Source of the DNA: Pseudomonas farris
GTDB lineage: Bacteria; Pseudomonadota; Gammaproteobacteria; Pseudomonadales; Pseudomonadaceae
Assembly (NCBI RefSeq): GCF_019145235.1
Contig: NZ_JAHSTV010000002.1
Coordinates: forward strand, 1-64,000
Reading direction: 5' to 3'
DNA: 64,000 nt
This document shows positions 25,397 to 33,665 of the stretch, piece after piece (the first letter of the stretch is position 1; each line of letters begins with the position of its first letter). The position numbers and the translations under genes were made by a program. Below the pieces are notes generated by a model. The model did no database searches. It worked only from the letters and a program-made list of their open reading frames with translations, and was not told the DNA's origin.

Positions 25397-25545
25397 TGCG
25401 ATTCCTTGCAAGCGTATAACTACTAATTAGATGACATGCCATGTCGCGATGGCGTGTCGTATAACGTTCCTTGTCGTCCTGTAAGTCCTTGTCTAGCTTA
25501 GAGGTGGTCGCGGTAAATGCGACATTGCTCAGGGAGAAACGCGAC

Positions 25546-26751
25546 ATGGATGACGGCAAGCCCTGCTGCCCTCTAGAGTCGAAAGCAGCATCCGTGACAC
25601 TACTCATTTGCCATCACCATGTCCACCGTCCACTTTTGGCCGATAGCGGTCTGTCATCAGCAGCTCCTTTTACCATCAGGATTTCCGGGGCCGCGATCAT
25701 CTCGGCGAGCGACGACATTAGTGATGCGCAGAGTAGTGCCGCAGGAACGAATAAGGGGGACTCGGTACCTTTGGCGGTCGTGCCCTTCGCCTATATGTCG
25801 ACACCGCTTGATAATCGTCTTTCGATAGGTCTGGGTCTCTATGCTCCGAGTGGCCTGATCAATGATTACGAGGGCTCTTTTCAGGGCCGCTACCATGGCT
25901 CCTACAGCACGACCAAGGAAATAACCCTGCAGCCCACCATTGCCTATCGAATCAATGATTACGTGTCCATTGGTGGCGGACCGACCATAAACCGTTTCAA
26001 TGCAAAGCTTCAGAATTACCTGGCCACCGGCGCCCTGAACAACGGCCAGGACACACTGGTTACCATCAAAGGCGATGACACGGCACTTGGTTACAATGTC
26101 GGCGTCTTGTTTGACTTGAGTGATGCGACCCGTTGGGGGATTAACTATCACTCGAAGGTGAGCTATGAACTCAAAGGGCATACTGAGGTTTCCGGCTCCC
26201 CGAGCGTTATCCCGCTGGACGGAAAGTATGACAACAAGTTAGACCTGACTATGCCCGAATCAGTGGATACGTCCATCACCCATCATTTCAATAGTCGCTG
26301 GACGGGTTACCTGGGGACCACTTGGAAACGTTGGAGCCGGATCCAGAAGGTCGAGGCAGTCAACAGCGGTCTTTCCCCCCTGGGTCAGGCGGCTGGCCTG
26401 GGACGTGTGACCGAAGAAATGAACTGGCGCGACACTTGGTCCACCGCAGTTGGCGCATCCTGGCAGTTGAACCAACAATGGCTGCTGCGCGCAGGCTACG
26501 CCTATGATCCGTCGCCCATCAGAAATGCCGATCGCAGCGTGCGCGTTCCGGTCGGGAATCGCCAGGCCGTGACTTTGGGCGGCGCTTACTCACCGAATTC
26601 CGATCTGACGATAGACTTTGCTTACGGTTATCTCTGGGATTCCAAAGCCTCAGTAAAGCAGTCGAACAACTCCGGTCTTCAACCGGAATACAGTGCCAAC
26701 TACGAAAATAGTGCGCATGGAATTTCAGTGCAGGCAACCTATCGGTACTGA
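25546..26751 (+). pseudogene. 5'-truncated FadL/OmpP1-type outer membrane transporter
   Basis: From about residue 45 the frame reads as a FadL-family beta barrel: AYMSTPLDNRLSIGLGLYAP, then QPTIAYRINDYVSIGGGPTI, PESVDTSITHHFNSRWTGYL and a C-terminal YRY ending in aromatic residues, as outer membrane proteins do. The signal peptide and the first 60 or so residues, including the hatch start with NPA-type motifs, are absent. They are replaced by unrelated MDDGKPCCPLESKAAS..., which does not resemble a Sec signal. AGGGAG lies before ATG 25546, so translation is possible, but export is not expected. Intact relatives import long-chain fatty acids or aromatic hydrocarbons. Confidence 0.7.
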
Positions 26752-26756
26752 TCGCT

Positions 26757-26927
26757 GGTGACGTTTCTGAAGCGGACAAGAGGCGTGTTTACCAGAACTT
26801 GGCGACGGATCTGGCTCGGATAGAAGATGCCTTCGCGACCTACCGTGCCACACCTCTGGCGGTGGATGAGCGAGCAGCGGGGGACAAGTATGAAGATGTA
26901 ATGACTGCGGCGGTCGAGGACGCCTGA
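26757..26927 (+). pseudogene. fragment of a chemoreceptor (four-helix-bundle sensor) gene
   Basis: A 57-codon stretch, read from GGT 26757 to TGA 26925, gives DKRRVYQNLATDLARIEDAF, ATYRATPLAVDERAAGDKYE: the pattern of the periplasmic four-helix bundle of methyl-accepting chemotaxis proteins. The N-terminal anchor, HAMP and signalling domains are all missing. A remnant. Confidence 0.5.
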
Positions 26928-26955
26928 GCGCTGTCTTATGCAGATGTACTAATTT

Positions 26956-26991
26956 ATGATGCTGCATTGATAAATTTGGATACGGCATCAT
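26956..26991. promoter_or_regulatory. inverted repeat overlapping the TetR gene start
   Basis: ATGATGC and GCATCAT arms, 22 bases apart, the right arm overlapping the ATG of the TetR gene. It could be a 5' leader hairpin or an autoregulatory site. It is not related to the CTACCAACT operators found further down. Confidence 0.35.
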
Positions 26992-27565
26992 GAGTACACG
27001 TTCCGACCTTCTGACCACCGCTGAACTATTGTTGCGTACAAAGGGCTATGCAGCTTTCAGTTACGCCGATCTCGCAGCTGACATCGGCATCAAGAAGGCG
27101 AGTATTCACCATCATTTCCCGACCAAGGAAGGTCTGGCAATTGCCATTGTTGAGAGCTACCTGTTCCGATACAAGAAGCAGCTGGAGGTTATCAATGATG
27201 AATATTCCGGCATTATTGAACGTCTCGATGCCTTCGCCCTGATGTTTGCGCAAAGCAGTGAGAACGGCATGTTGCCGCTCTGTGGCGCCTTGGCCGCGGA
27301 GTTACTGGCATTGCCGCAAAGCCTAAAGGAAATGACGCGGGACTTTTTCGAAATCCATCTCGACTGGCTTCAGGCCAATATCGCTCTAGGCCAAGCGGCA
27401 GGGGAGCTCAAAGCTGAGCTGGACGGCGTGAAGATCGCCAGAGTCATCCTGAATACGCTGGAAGGTGGCAGCTTTGTAGCCTGGGCATTGAACGACAAGT
27501 ACGACCGTTCTTCTGGATTCGATTTCATTTTAGATGGACTTCGGGTGGCCGAACCGCACCACTAA
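26990..27565 (+). CDS. TetR/AcrR family transcriptional regulator
   Basis: 191 aa. The N-terminal helix-turn-helix reads TTAELLLRTKGYAAFSYADL followed by AADIGIKKASIHHHFPTKEG, a classical TetR DNA-binding domain; the rest is a helical ligand/dimer domain ending FDFILDGLRVAE. It stands 400 bases upstream of the OsmC operon, which carries an 18-base palindrome of the type TetR proteins bind; an almost identical palindrome precedes the CMD-OYE genes. It is therefore the likely repressor of this electrophile/thiol-stress block. A C near residue 90 (LPLCGALAAE) could act as a redox sensor, as in NemR (inference). Confidence 0.88.
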   Translation: MSTRSDLLTTAELLLRTKGYAAFSYADLAADIGIKKASIHHHFPTKEGLAIAIVESYLFRYKKQLEVINDEYSGIIERLDAFALMFAQSSENGMLPLCGALAAELLALPQSLKEMTRDFFEIHLDWLQANIALGQAAGELKAELDGVKIARVILNTLEGGSFVAWALNDKYDRSSGFDFILDGLRVAEPHH

Positions 27566-27891
27566 TGCCCGATCCGCTTTTTTTGCTTTATGAGACGACC
27601 GATTCTGCCATCGCCAGCTCGGTCTGCTGTTCCTGCCAAGTAAGTAGCTCCATCCGCTTATCGCTCACCTCCTGAATTTTATTCCCGCGTACTGGACTGA
27701 CGAGAGCCTATCTCGTCTCCCGGTTGTGCTGCGGATATCTGGCCATGCCTATGGCCTGAGGTGGAAAGGCTATAACCAATAAGATGGCAAGCCCTACATT
27801 TTAATAATGATGTCTGCGTATTCCAGACAGGCCGGGTCGCGGGTGCATTTGTTCGGCAGCTGGGGGATGGGTTTAAAGATCTCTTGAATGG
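27566..27891. other. intergenic region upstream of the OsmC operon
   Basis: About 330 bases between the TetR gene and the operator. No convincing ORF, repeat or terminator was found. Confidence 0.4.
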
Positions 27892-27909
27892 CTGCCTACT
27901 AGTTGGTAG
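27892..27909. promoter_or_regulatory. palindromic operator, copy 1 (upstream of OsmC operon)
   Basis: CTGCCTACTAGTTGGTAG matches the perfect palindrome CTACCAACTAGTTGGTAG at 16 of 18 positions. It lies 54 bases before the OsmC start, where a repressor would block the promoter. Confidence 0.65.
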
Positions 27910-27963
27910 GGTTGTATCTCTTTCGGGCGGCCAAACGCCCTGTCCACAAAGAGGATTGAATAA

Positions 27964-28518
27964 ATGAGCAACAACCTGAATGGTATCGACGTAGCCGCAC
28001 TCCAGCAGTTTGCCCAAGGCGTTGCTGAGGATGTGACCAAGCGCAAGGCAAGTTTCAACGTCAAGACCCAATGGGAGTACCAGACTCGCTCAGTCGCGAA
28101 AGTCAGCCGTTACAGCTTGGCAGGTGAAACCTACTCACGCGATTTTGAAATCGTGGCCGATGAACCAAATGAATTGCTGGGCCAGAACACCGCGCCTAAC
28201 CCCCAGGAACTGTTGATGGCAGCACTCAATGCCTGCATGTCGGTCGGTTATGCCGCCAACGCCGCAATGATGGGTATCAAGATTCATAGCTTGGAAATCG
28301 AGACGGATGGCACCCTCGACTTGCGCGGTTTTCTGGGGATTGAAGAGAGTGTCAACCCGGGCTACGACGAGGTAAGTGTGGTTATTCGCCTGCACACCGA
28401 TGCTTCCCGTGAGCGCGTTGAAGAGCTGCACAAAGTGGTGCTCAAGACGTCGGTCAACTACGCAAACTTCTCGAAAGCCATCCGTATGGTGCCCACCCTC
28501 GAAGTTCGTGAAGGCTGA
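27964..28518 (+). CDS. OsmC family peroxiredoxin-like protein
   Basis: 184 aa. The OsmC fold is seen in FEIVADEPNELLGQNTAPNP, QELLMAALNACMSVGYAANA (first redox Cys in a helix, NAC) and the end VNYANFSKAIRMVPTLEVRE. The second Cys of Ohr-type enzymes, usually in an SxxCP motif, is absent (SVNYANFSK), so it is an OsmC-like variant rather than an Ohr hydroperoxide reductase. First gene of the block behind operator 1. AAGAGG lies before ATG. Role: probably detoxification of peroxides or thiol-reactive compounds. Confidence 0.85.
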   Translation: MSNNLNGIDVAALQQFAQGVAEDVTKRKASFNVKTQWEYQTRSVAKVSRYSLAGETYSRDFEIVADEPNELLGQNTAPNPQELLMAALNACMSVGYAANAAMMGIKIHSLEIETDGTLDLRGFLGIEESVNPGYDEVSVVIRLHTDASRERVEELHKVVLKTSVNYANFSKAIRMVPTLEVREG

Positions 28519-28596
28519 TTTCGACTCTCCACGCACCAGCAGGCGATGAGTCGTCTTGGTGCCAAGTTTTAAATCTTGATCAGAAGGACTGATGAA

Positions 28597-29370
28597 ATGA
28601 GCGATTTCTTTAAAGGTCAGAAACTGTTAGTCGTCGGTGGTACCAGCGGAATGGGCTTGGAAACGGCCCGCATGGTTCTCAAGGCGGGCGGTAGCGTGGT
28701 GCTTACCGGAAGCAAGCAGGATAAGGCCGAGGCTGCACGCCGTGAATTGAGCCCGCTGGGTTCTGTGTCCGTAATCGTCGCCAACCTGATGACTGAAGAG
28801 GGCATGAATTCCGTTCGGCAGGAAATCAATACCCACCACAGCGATATCAGCCTGATGGTGAACTCTGCCGGGATTTTTGTTCCCAAGCCGTTCACTGAGC
28901 ACGACGAAGCTGAGTACGACATGTACCTGTCGCTCAACCGGGCGACCTTTTTCATTACGCAAGCGGTGGTCAAGAACATGCTTGCCGCCAAGCGCGAAGG
29001 GGCGATAGTCAACGTCGGCTCCATTGGTGCACAGGCAGCATTGGCCGGTTCACCGGCATCGGCCTATTCCATGGCCAAAGCGGGGCTGCATGCATTGACC
29101 CGCAACCTGGCCATTGAATTGGCCCACTCCGGAATCCGGGTCAATGCAGTCTCGCCAGGGATCGTCCATACCTCGATCTACGAGGGTTTCATGGACAAAG
29201 AGGCGATCCCGGAGGCAATGAAGTCGCTTAACGCTTTCCACCCACTCGGGCGAGTCGGTGTTCCCGAAGATGTGGCTAATACCATCCTGTTCCTGCTTTC
29301 CGACAAGGCGTCCTGGGTGACCGGTGCTATCTGGGATGTGGACGCCGGTGTCATGGCGGTACGTGCCTGA
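28597..29370 (+). CDS. short-chain dehydrogenase/reductase (classical SDR)
   Basis: 257 aa. The cofactor motif is [20 protein letters not shown] (TGxxxGxG type, here GGTSGMG); NSAGIF is the NNAG position; the catalytic S in VNVGSIGAQ and YSMAKAG supply Ser-Tyr-Lys. The C-terminus [18 protein letters not shown] is typical. It reduces a carbonyl or oxidises an alcohol with NAD(P). ATG 28597 with AGAAGGA is preferred to an in-frame upstream start at 28576. Cotranscribed with OsmC (78-base gap). Confidence 0.88.
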   Translation: MSDFFKGQKLLVVGGTSGMGLETARMVLKAGGSVVLTGSKQDKAEAARRELSPLGSVSVIVANLMTEEGMNSVRQEINTHHSDISLMVNSAGIFVPKPFTEHDEAEYDMYLSLNRATFFITQAVVKNMLAAKREGAIVNVGSIGAQAALAGSPASAYSMAKAGLHALTRNLAIELAHSGIRVNAVSPGIVHTSIYEGFMDKEAIPEAMKSLNAFHPLGRVGVPEDVANTILFLLSDKASWVTGAIWDVDAGVMAVRA

Positions 29371-29395
29371 CCACATCAGCAAGCGCGACCTTATG

Positions 29396-29420
29396 AAAGT
29401 CCCCCGTTGGGGGGGCTTTC
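29396..29420 (+). terminator. rho-independent terminator after the SDR gene
   Basis: AAAGTCCCCC, loop GTT, GGGGGGGCTTT, then a T/C-rich stretch. It may end the OsmC-SDR transcript or only attenuate expression of the DsbA-like and thioredoxin genes that follow in the same direction. Confidence 0.8.
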
Positions 29421-29491
29421 TGTCGTCACTCCAACTATTTGCTTGAAACGCCGGCAACGCGGTCTCTATTAATTTTGGTGCAGGATGAATT

Positions 29492-30190
29492 ATGCAAACC
29501 CCTTCAAAAAAATATGCAGTGGATATCTGGTCTGATTTTGTCTGCCCCTGGTGCTGGATTGCCAAGCGCCGCTTCGAAAAAGCGCTGGAGCGTTTTCCTG
29601 AAAAAGACAGTGTGCAGGTCAATGTCAGGGCCTATCGTCTGGCGGCGAATCACGCGCCAGAGCCTATGGTTGCGGCTCTTAAGCGCAAGCTTGGAAACCC
29701 GGACTCCGCCGACGCGATGATGAGCACCGTCAGTAAATATGGCAAAGCCGATGAGCTGAATTACCGTTTTGACACCATGCTGTTTGGCGACACCGCTGAT
29801 GCCCACGTATTGGTCAAGGCGGTTGAAGATCCGACAGCGAAGAAGCGGCTGGTAGAGGCGCTGTATGAGCAGAGTACGACCCATGGTAAGTCGCTGTTTG
29901 ATCGCAGCAGCCTGAAGACCATTGCCAAGGCAGTAGGTGTATCGGATGAGTCAATTCAACTGGCGTGGTCATCCGTTGAATTGCGCGCAGAGATGGAGGA
30001 GGACGAACATATCGCCACGCAACTGGGTTCGGGTGTTCCTTTGTTTGTATTCGACAATGCCTTCTCATTATCCGGCGCTCAGCCTGAGGCCGCGTTTCTT
30101 GAAGCGCTGAACAAGCTGCAAACGAAGTCAAAGACTGAGGATGACGCGTTCATCGGCCAGATCTGCGGTATAGATGGCTGCAAGACTTGA
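29492..30190 (+). CDS. DsbA family oxidoreductase (FrnE-like)
   Basis: 232 aa, cytoplasmic (no signal peptide). The N-terminal strand leads into DIWSDFVCPWCWIAKRRFEK with the redox motif CPWC near residue 18. A helical insert follows, then the thioredoxin-fold cis-Pro in LGSGVPLFVFDNAFSLSGAQ near 183. It ends ICGIDGCKT with two more Cys. This is the FrnE/DsbA-like group, which includes polyketide-related and metal/oxidative-stress proteins. Adjacent to the thioredoxin gene, with which it probably works as a thiol pair. Confidence 0.87.
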   Translation: MQTPSKKYAVDIWSDFVCPWCWIAKRRFEKALERFPEKDSVQVNVRAYRLAANHAPEPMVAALKRKLGNPDSADAMMSTVSKYGKADELNYRFDTMLFGDTADAHVLVKAVEDPTAKKRLVEALYEQSTTHGKSLFDRSSLKTIAKAVGVSDESIQLAWSSVELRAEMEEDEHIATQLGSGVPLFVFDNAFSLSGAQPEAAFLEALNKLQTKSKTEDDAFIGQICGIDGCKT

Positions 30191-30253
30191 TCGGCAGAAG
30201 GTGTGCGGCACTGAGTAGTGCCGCTTTCCAGTAGCATAGAAAACGAGGCAAAA

Positions 30254-30583
30254 ATGAGCCGTATCGTTGAGTTGAGTGCCCCACAGTTCGCCCGTTTTGT
30301 TGCCAAAGGCAGCAGCGTCGTGCTGTTTTCCGCGTCGTGGTGCAAGCCTTGTCAGGAGATGAAGCCGGTCTTTCATGCCTTGGAAGAAAAGCTCCACGCC
30401 TTGGCGGTTTTTGGAAAGATCGATGTGGCGGTGTCTCCGACGATCTCGCAGATGTACGGCATCCGTGCAGTGCCATCCTTGGCGGTGTTTCACGAGGGTC
30501 GGTTGCTCCGGGTCATGCCCGGATCCCGTTCAGTTGCAGCGCTGAAAAAAGCGGTTCTTGCGGAGTTGGAAGAGGCCGTGTAA
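30254..30583 (+). CDS. thioredoxin with CKPC active site
   Basis: 109 aa. A thioredoxin fold with SASWCKPCQEMKPVFHALEE (active site C-K-P-C instead of the usual CGPC), MYGIRAVPSLAVFHEG (cis-Pro at AVP) and a short C-terminal helix. The Lys in the motif changes the redox potential relative to TrxA. ATG 30254 with GAGG upstream is preferred to an upstream frame start at 30218. 64 bases after the DsbA-like gene, so cotranscribed. Confidence 0.9.
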   Translation: MSRIVELSAPQFARFVAKGSSVVLFSASWCKPCQEMKPVFHALEEKLHALAVFGKIDVAVSPTISQMYGIRAVPSLAVFHEGRLLRVMPGSRSVAALKKAVLAELEEAV

Positions 30584-30624
30584 CCAGGCTCCTCTGTTCA
30601 GCATTGAACGCCACTTTCTGGATA

Positions 30625-31737
30625 TCAGGCTTCGCCCGCGGCATATGCCGGATAGTCGGTATAGCCCTTGGCAATCGTTTCGCTCACCCCGTAGTAGGTC
30701 GCGCGATCACCCTCAGCCAATGGCCAGCCGTACTGCATGCGTTCCGCCAGATCGGGGTTGGCGATATAGGCGGTGCCGAAGGCGATCAAATCGAGCTCGC
30801 CCTTAGCAAGTTCCGATTCAGCGAGCGCTTGGGTAAACCCGCCGGCCGCCATCAACGTACCTTTGTAGGCTTCACGGAACGCTGCACCGAAACCAGGCGG
30901 CGTCTGGGCAGCGAGGATGGTCGGTTGATAGTTCAGGTGAACGTACGCCAGCTCACGTTCGTTGAGCGCTGCCGCCATGCTCATCCAGGTTTCTTCTTCG
31001 CCTTCGTACACACCAAAGTCATAAAGGCGGCCAAATGGCGAAAAGCGCACGGCAACGTTCGAACTGCCGATTTCATCAGCAATCGCGTCAATGGTTTCGA
31101 GCAGGAAACGCTGGCGATTGGCGATTGAGCCACCGTACTGGTCAGTGCGGGTGTTCAGGGTGCTGCTGAGGAACTGGTCGAACAGAAAGCCGTTGGCCGC
31201 CATGATTTCGATGCCGTCAAAACCTGCTTCCATCGCCAGCCGCGCAGACTTCACAAAGTCGGCGGTGACGCGTTTTACTTCGTTCGTCTCCAACGCACGT
31301 GGCACGCTGGGTGGCACGTGGCCGGACTTGCCCGGTTCGATCCATGCGTAAACCGTGGTGTCGACCGCCGACTGCGTACCTGAAGAAACCGGGACCGCGT
31401 TATCCGGGTGTACCGATACATGGGACATACGGCCGACGTGCCACAACTGCGCGAAAATCTTCCCACCCTTGGCATGCACGGCATCGGTGACCTGACGCCA
31501 GCCTGGCAAATGTTCATTGGCGTAAATACCCGGGGTGTACAGATAGCCGCGGGCTTCTTCGGAAATCGGCAGACCTTCGGTGATGATCAGGCCGGCGGTT
31601 GCGCGCTGAGCGTAATACAGCGCGGTGAATTCATCAGGGATGTTTTCCAGGGTTCGAGTGCGGGTCATCGGAGCCATGACAACACGGTTGGCCAATGCGG
31701 TACCGGACAGATCGTAAGGGGTGAACAACTTATTCAT
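30625..31737 (-). CDS. old yellow enzyme family alkene reductase
   Basis: 370 aa, a TIM-barrel FMN enzyme of the NemA/OYE class: LSGTALANRVVMAPMTRTRT, QLWHVGRMSHVSVHPDNAVP, FDGIEIMAANGFLFDQFLSS, NTRTDQYGGSIANR and FGTAYIANPDLAERM. OYE enzymes reduce activated C=C bonds and nitro compounds with NADPH. The His-x-x-Asn pair that binds the substrate carbonyl appears as M-A-A-N: the His is replaced by Met, the Asn kept. It follows the CMD gene by 44 bases on the minus strand and is convergent with the thioredoxin gene. Confidence 0.88.
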   Translation of the reverse strand: MNKLFTPYDLSGTALANRVVMAPMTRTRTLENIPDEFTALYYAQRATAGLIITEGLPISEEARGYLYTPGIYANEHLPGWRQVTDAVHAKGGKIFAQLWHVGRMSHVSVHPDNAVPVSSGTQSAVDTTVYAWIEPGKSGHVPPSVPRALETNEVKRVTADFVKSARLAMEAGFDGIEIMAANGFLFDQFLSSTLNTRTDQYGGSIANRQRFLLETIDAIADEIGSSNVAVRFSPFGRLYDFGVYEGEEETWMSMAAALNERELAYVHLNYQPTILAAQTPPGFGAAFREAYKGTLMAAGGFTQALAESELAKGELDLIAFGTAYIANPDLAERMQYGWPLAEGDRATYYGVSETIAKGYTDYPAYAAGEA

Positions 31738-31781
31738 GATTAAACTCGACGTCGTTGACAGGTTGAAAGCCAGCGTTTGAT

Positions 31782-32114
31782 TTATGACTTATCGAATGCG
31801 TCCAGCACGTGTGTGCTGTAGACCAGCGCGGCGCCGGCGTTCATGTTGATGGCTACGCCAAGCGCTTCACCGATTTCCTCGCTGGTAACACCGACTTTCT
31901 TCGCTTCGGCGGCGTGGAAGGCGATGCAACCGTCGCAGCGAGTGGTCACGGCCACGGCCAGGGAAATCAATTCGCGGGTCTTTGCGTCTAGATGATTGGT
32001 CTTGGCGCCTGCGGCGCCGAGTGACGCCATGCCTTTCATTGTTTCCGGAGAAAGGCCGTTAAGCTCTACCAGACGAGTGTTGATGTCTTTACGAGTTTGC
32101 TTCCAGTCTTGCAT
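31782..32114 (-). CDS. carboxymuconolactone decarboxylase (AhpD-like) family protein
   Basis: 110 aa starting MQDWKQTRKDINTRLVELNG. The CMD core includes LISLAVAVTTRCDGCIAFHA, with C-x-x-C and a following His as in AhpD, so a thiol peroxidase or disulfide reductase activity is likelier than decarboxylation. It is the first gene behind operator 2 and is followed by the OYE gene. ATG 32114 gives the family start; a longer frame to 32303 lacks a ribosome site and would place the operator inside the coding region. Confidence 0.87.
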   Translation of the reverse strand: MQDWKQTRKDINTRLVELNGLSPETMKGMASLGAAGAKTNHLDAKTRELISLAVAVTTRCDGCIAFHAAEAKKVGVTSEEIGEALGVAINMNAGAALVYSTHVLDAFDKS

Positions 32115-32175
32115 GGGATTCTCACATGGATATGGATGGTGGTGGTTACAGTGATGTTTGAAACTCGATAACAAG

Positions 32176-32193
32176 CTACCATCCAGTTGGTAG
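32176..32193. promoter_or_regulatory. palindromic operator, copy 2 (upstream of CMD-OYE)
   Basis: CTACCATCCAGTTGGTAG matches the palindrome CTACCAACTAGTTGGTAG at 15-16 of 18 positions, with the right arm identical to copy 1. It is 62 bases upstream of the CMD start. Confidence 0.65.
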
Positions 32194-32781
32194 GCTAACA
32201 ATGAGTTCGTGTTGATTGTTACTATCAACACAATCGAAGAAAGGGGGCGGCCTCGTCTTTGGCAGCAGAACGCGGCCAATACCGCGCCGTCGACAGGCGA
32301 CAAGGCTGCAGCGGCTAGGTCTGCTAGCCTTGAGGGCTTTGGGGGCTATAGAAGGGCTGATAAAGTTGCAAGGTGGGAAAGGGCTGGGCAAAGCTGAGCT
32401 GTCTGAGCTGGAACGATATGCTGCCTCCCAGGGGCGCGTCGGTGCACTTGTTAACTCAAAGCGCTACTGGATTTTTTACAACCACTGGGTATGAAATTTT
32501 CGATAGGGATGAAGCGCCGCTCGCTATTCGTCAAACCGCCCAGTTCAAGCATTTGTGTCCTGCGTCGGCAACCTATTTACGAAAGTCGTTAGGCACCTCG
32601 GTGGTTTCGGAGTAACCCGTTCAGGGAAATGACTTCGTCCCCTTTACCACGGCATCAAACCAAGATTTCCGCGAGAGCGGAGCCTATGTGTGTTCCGAAT
32701 GGAATTGCGCACAAAGGTGCAGTACCTTGTATTTGTAGCATCCTCGTGTCCCAGTCCTGTCCAGGTTGAGAGGTGGCCTTC
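32194..32781. other. intergenic region, no gene recognised
   Basis: 588 bases between the operator and a 24-codon microprotein. Several short frames exist on both strands but none has a credible start or a family pattern. Possibly the scar of a lost gene at the right edge of the accessory block. Confidence 0.4.
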
Positions 32782-32856
32782 ATGAACAACATCATCTACA
32801 TCGTTGGAGTAGTTGTGATCGTCGTGGTTATTCTGTCGTTCCTCGGGTTTGCATAG
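32782..32856 (+). CDS. 24-residue single-membrane-segment microprotein
   Basis: A complete short gene: GAGAGG upstream, then MNNIIYIVGVVVIVVVILSF and LGFA, stop TAG. It is one hydrophobic helix of Val/Ile/Leu with a polar start, the composition of small conserved inner-membrane proteins in Pseudomonas. Too short for routine gene finders. Function unknown. Confidence 0.65.
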   Translation: MNNIIYIVGVVVIVVVILSFLGFA

Positions 32857-32897
32857 CTTCGAAGACCCACTGAACGATTGCCCGGCACCGAAAGCAG

Positions 32898-33665
32898 TCA
32901 AGCTTTGACCCAGCGTTGACGGCTCCAGCTGCTCAACGTATCGACGGCGAGTACCAGTAACAGCATGGCCAGAATAACCGTGCTGGCTTGCGCTTCCTGG
33001 AACAGGCTGAGGCTGACATAGAGCATTTGCCCCAAACCACCTGCGCCGACGAAACCGAGCACACTGGCCATGCGGATATTGTTTTCCCAGCGATACAGGA
33101 TGTAGGCCAGTAGCTGTGGCAACAGGTTGGGCAGGGTGCCGTAACAGAAAGCCGATACGGCGTTGCCGCCTTGCAGGCGGATGGCTTCGGCCGGCTCTGG
33201 TGGGGTGTTTTCCAGCGCTTCGGCGAACAACCGACCAAGTACGCCGGTGGTGTGCAGGGCTAATGCCAGGGTGCCGGCATTGGGGCCGAGACCGGCAGCA
33301 AGGACCATTAGCGCAGCCCACACCAGTTCCGGAACCGCGCGCAAGGCGTTGAGCGCCAGGCGCGACGCACTCTGCAATGGCCAGCCGAAGCGCCCGGCCG
33401 CAGGCAATGCCAATAACAGACCGAATACCGCCGCGAGCAGGGTGCCCAGGGCCGACATGGCAATGGTTTCCAAGGCGCCGTGGCCGATGGCTTGCAGATG
33501 GCCCGAACTCAGGTCCGGGCTGAGAAAACGCTGCGCATAAGCGCCCATCTGCTTCAGGTTGCCGGTGCCGCCGAGCTCGCCGAGGTCGATGCCCAGGTAG
33601 ATGAACGAGGCGATCACCGCTGCGCCGATGCAGAGCAGCAGTGCCAGGTTGATCAGGCGATTCAT
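32898..33665 (-). CDS. phnE: PhnE-type ABC transporter permease (second)
   Basis: 255 aa with six hydrophobic segments. SHGAL-like HGALETIAMSALGTLLAAVF leads into the BPD_transp_1 domain; the EAA-type coupling loop is seen as EAIRLQGGNAVSAFCYGTLP near residue 155. [19 protein letters not shown] is the conserved end. Pair partner of the permease just upstream; the start overlaps that gene's stop by four bases (ATGA). Confidence 0.9.
   Translation of the reverse strand: MNRLINLALLLCIGAAVIASFIYLGIDLGELGGTGNLKQMGAYAQRFLSPDLSSGHLQAIGHGALETIAMSALGTLLAAVFGLLLALPAAGRFGWPLQSASRLALNALRAVPELVWAALMVLAAGLGPNAGTLALALHTTGVLGRLFAEALENTPPEPAEAIRLQGGNAVSAFCYGTLPNLLPQLLAYILYRWENNIRMASVLGFVGAGGLGQMLYVSLSLFQEAQASTVILAMLLLVLAVDTLSSWSRQRWVKA

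Noticed and set aside
25570-25582. CCTCTAGAGTCGA, the same 13 bases as part of a common cloning-vector polylinker
   Set aside because: It is short, inside a continuing frame, with no further vector sequence on either side, so contamination or engineering is not supported.
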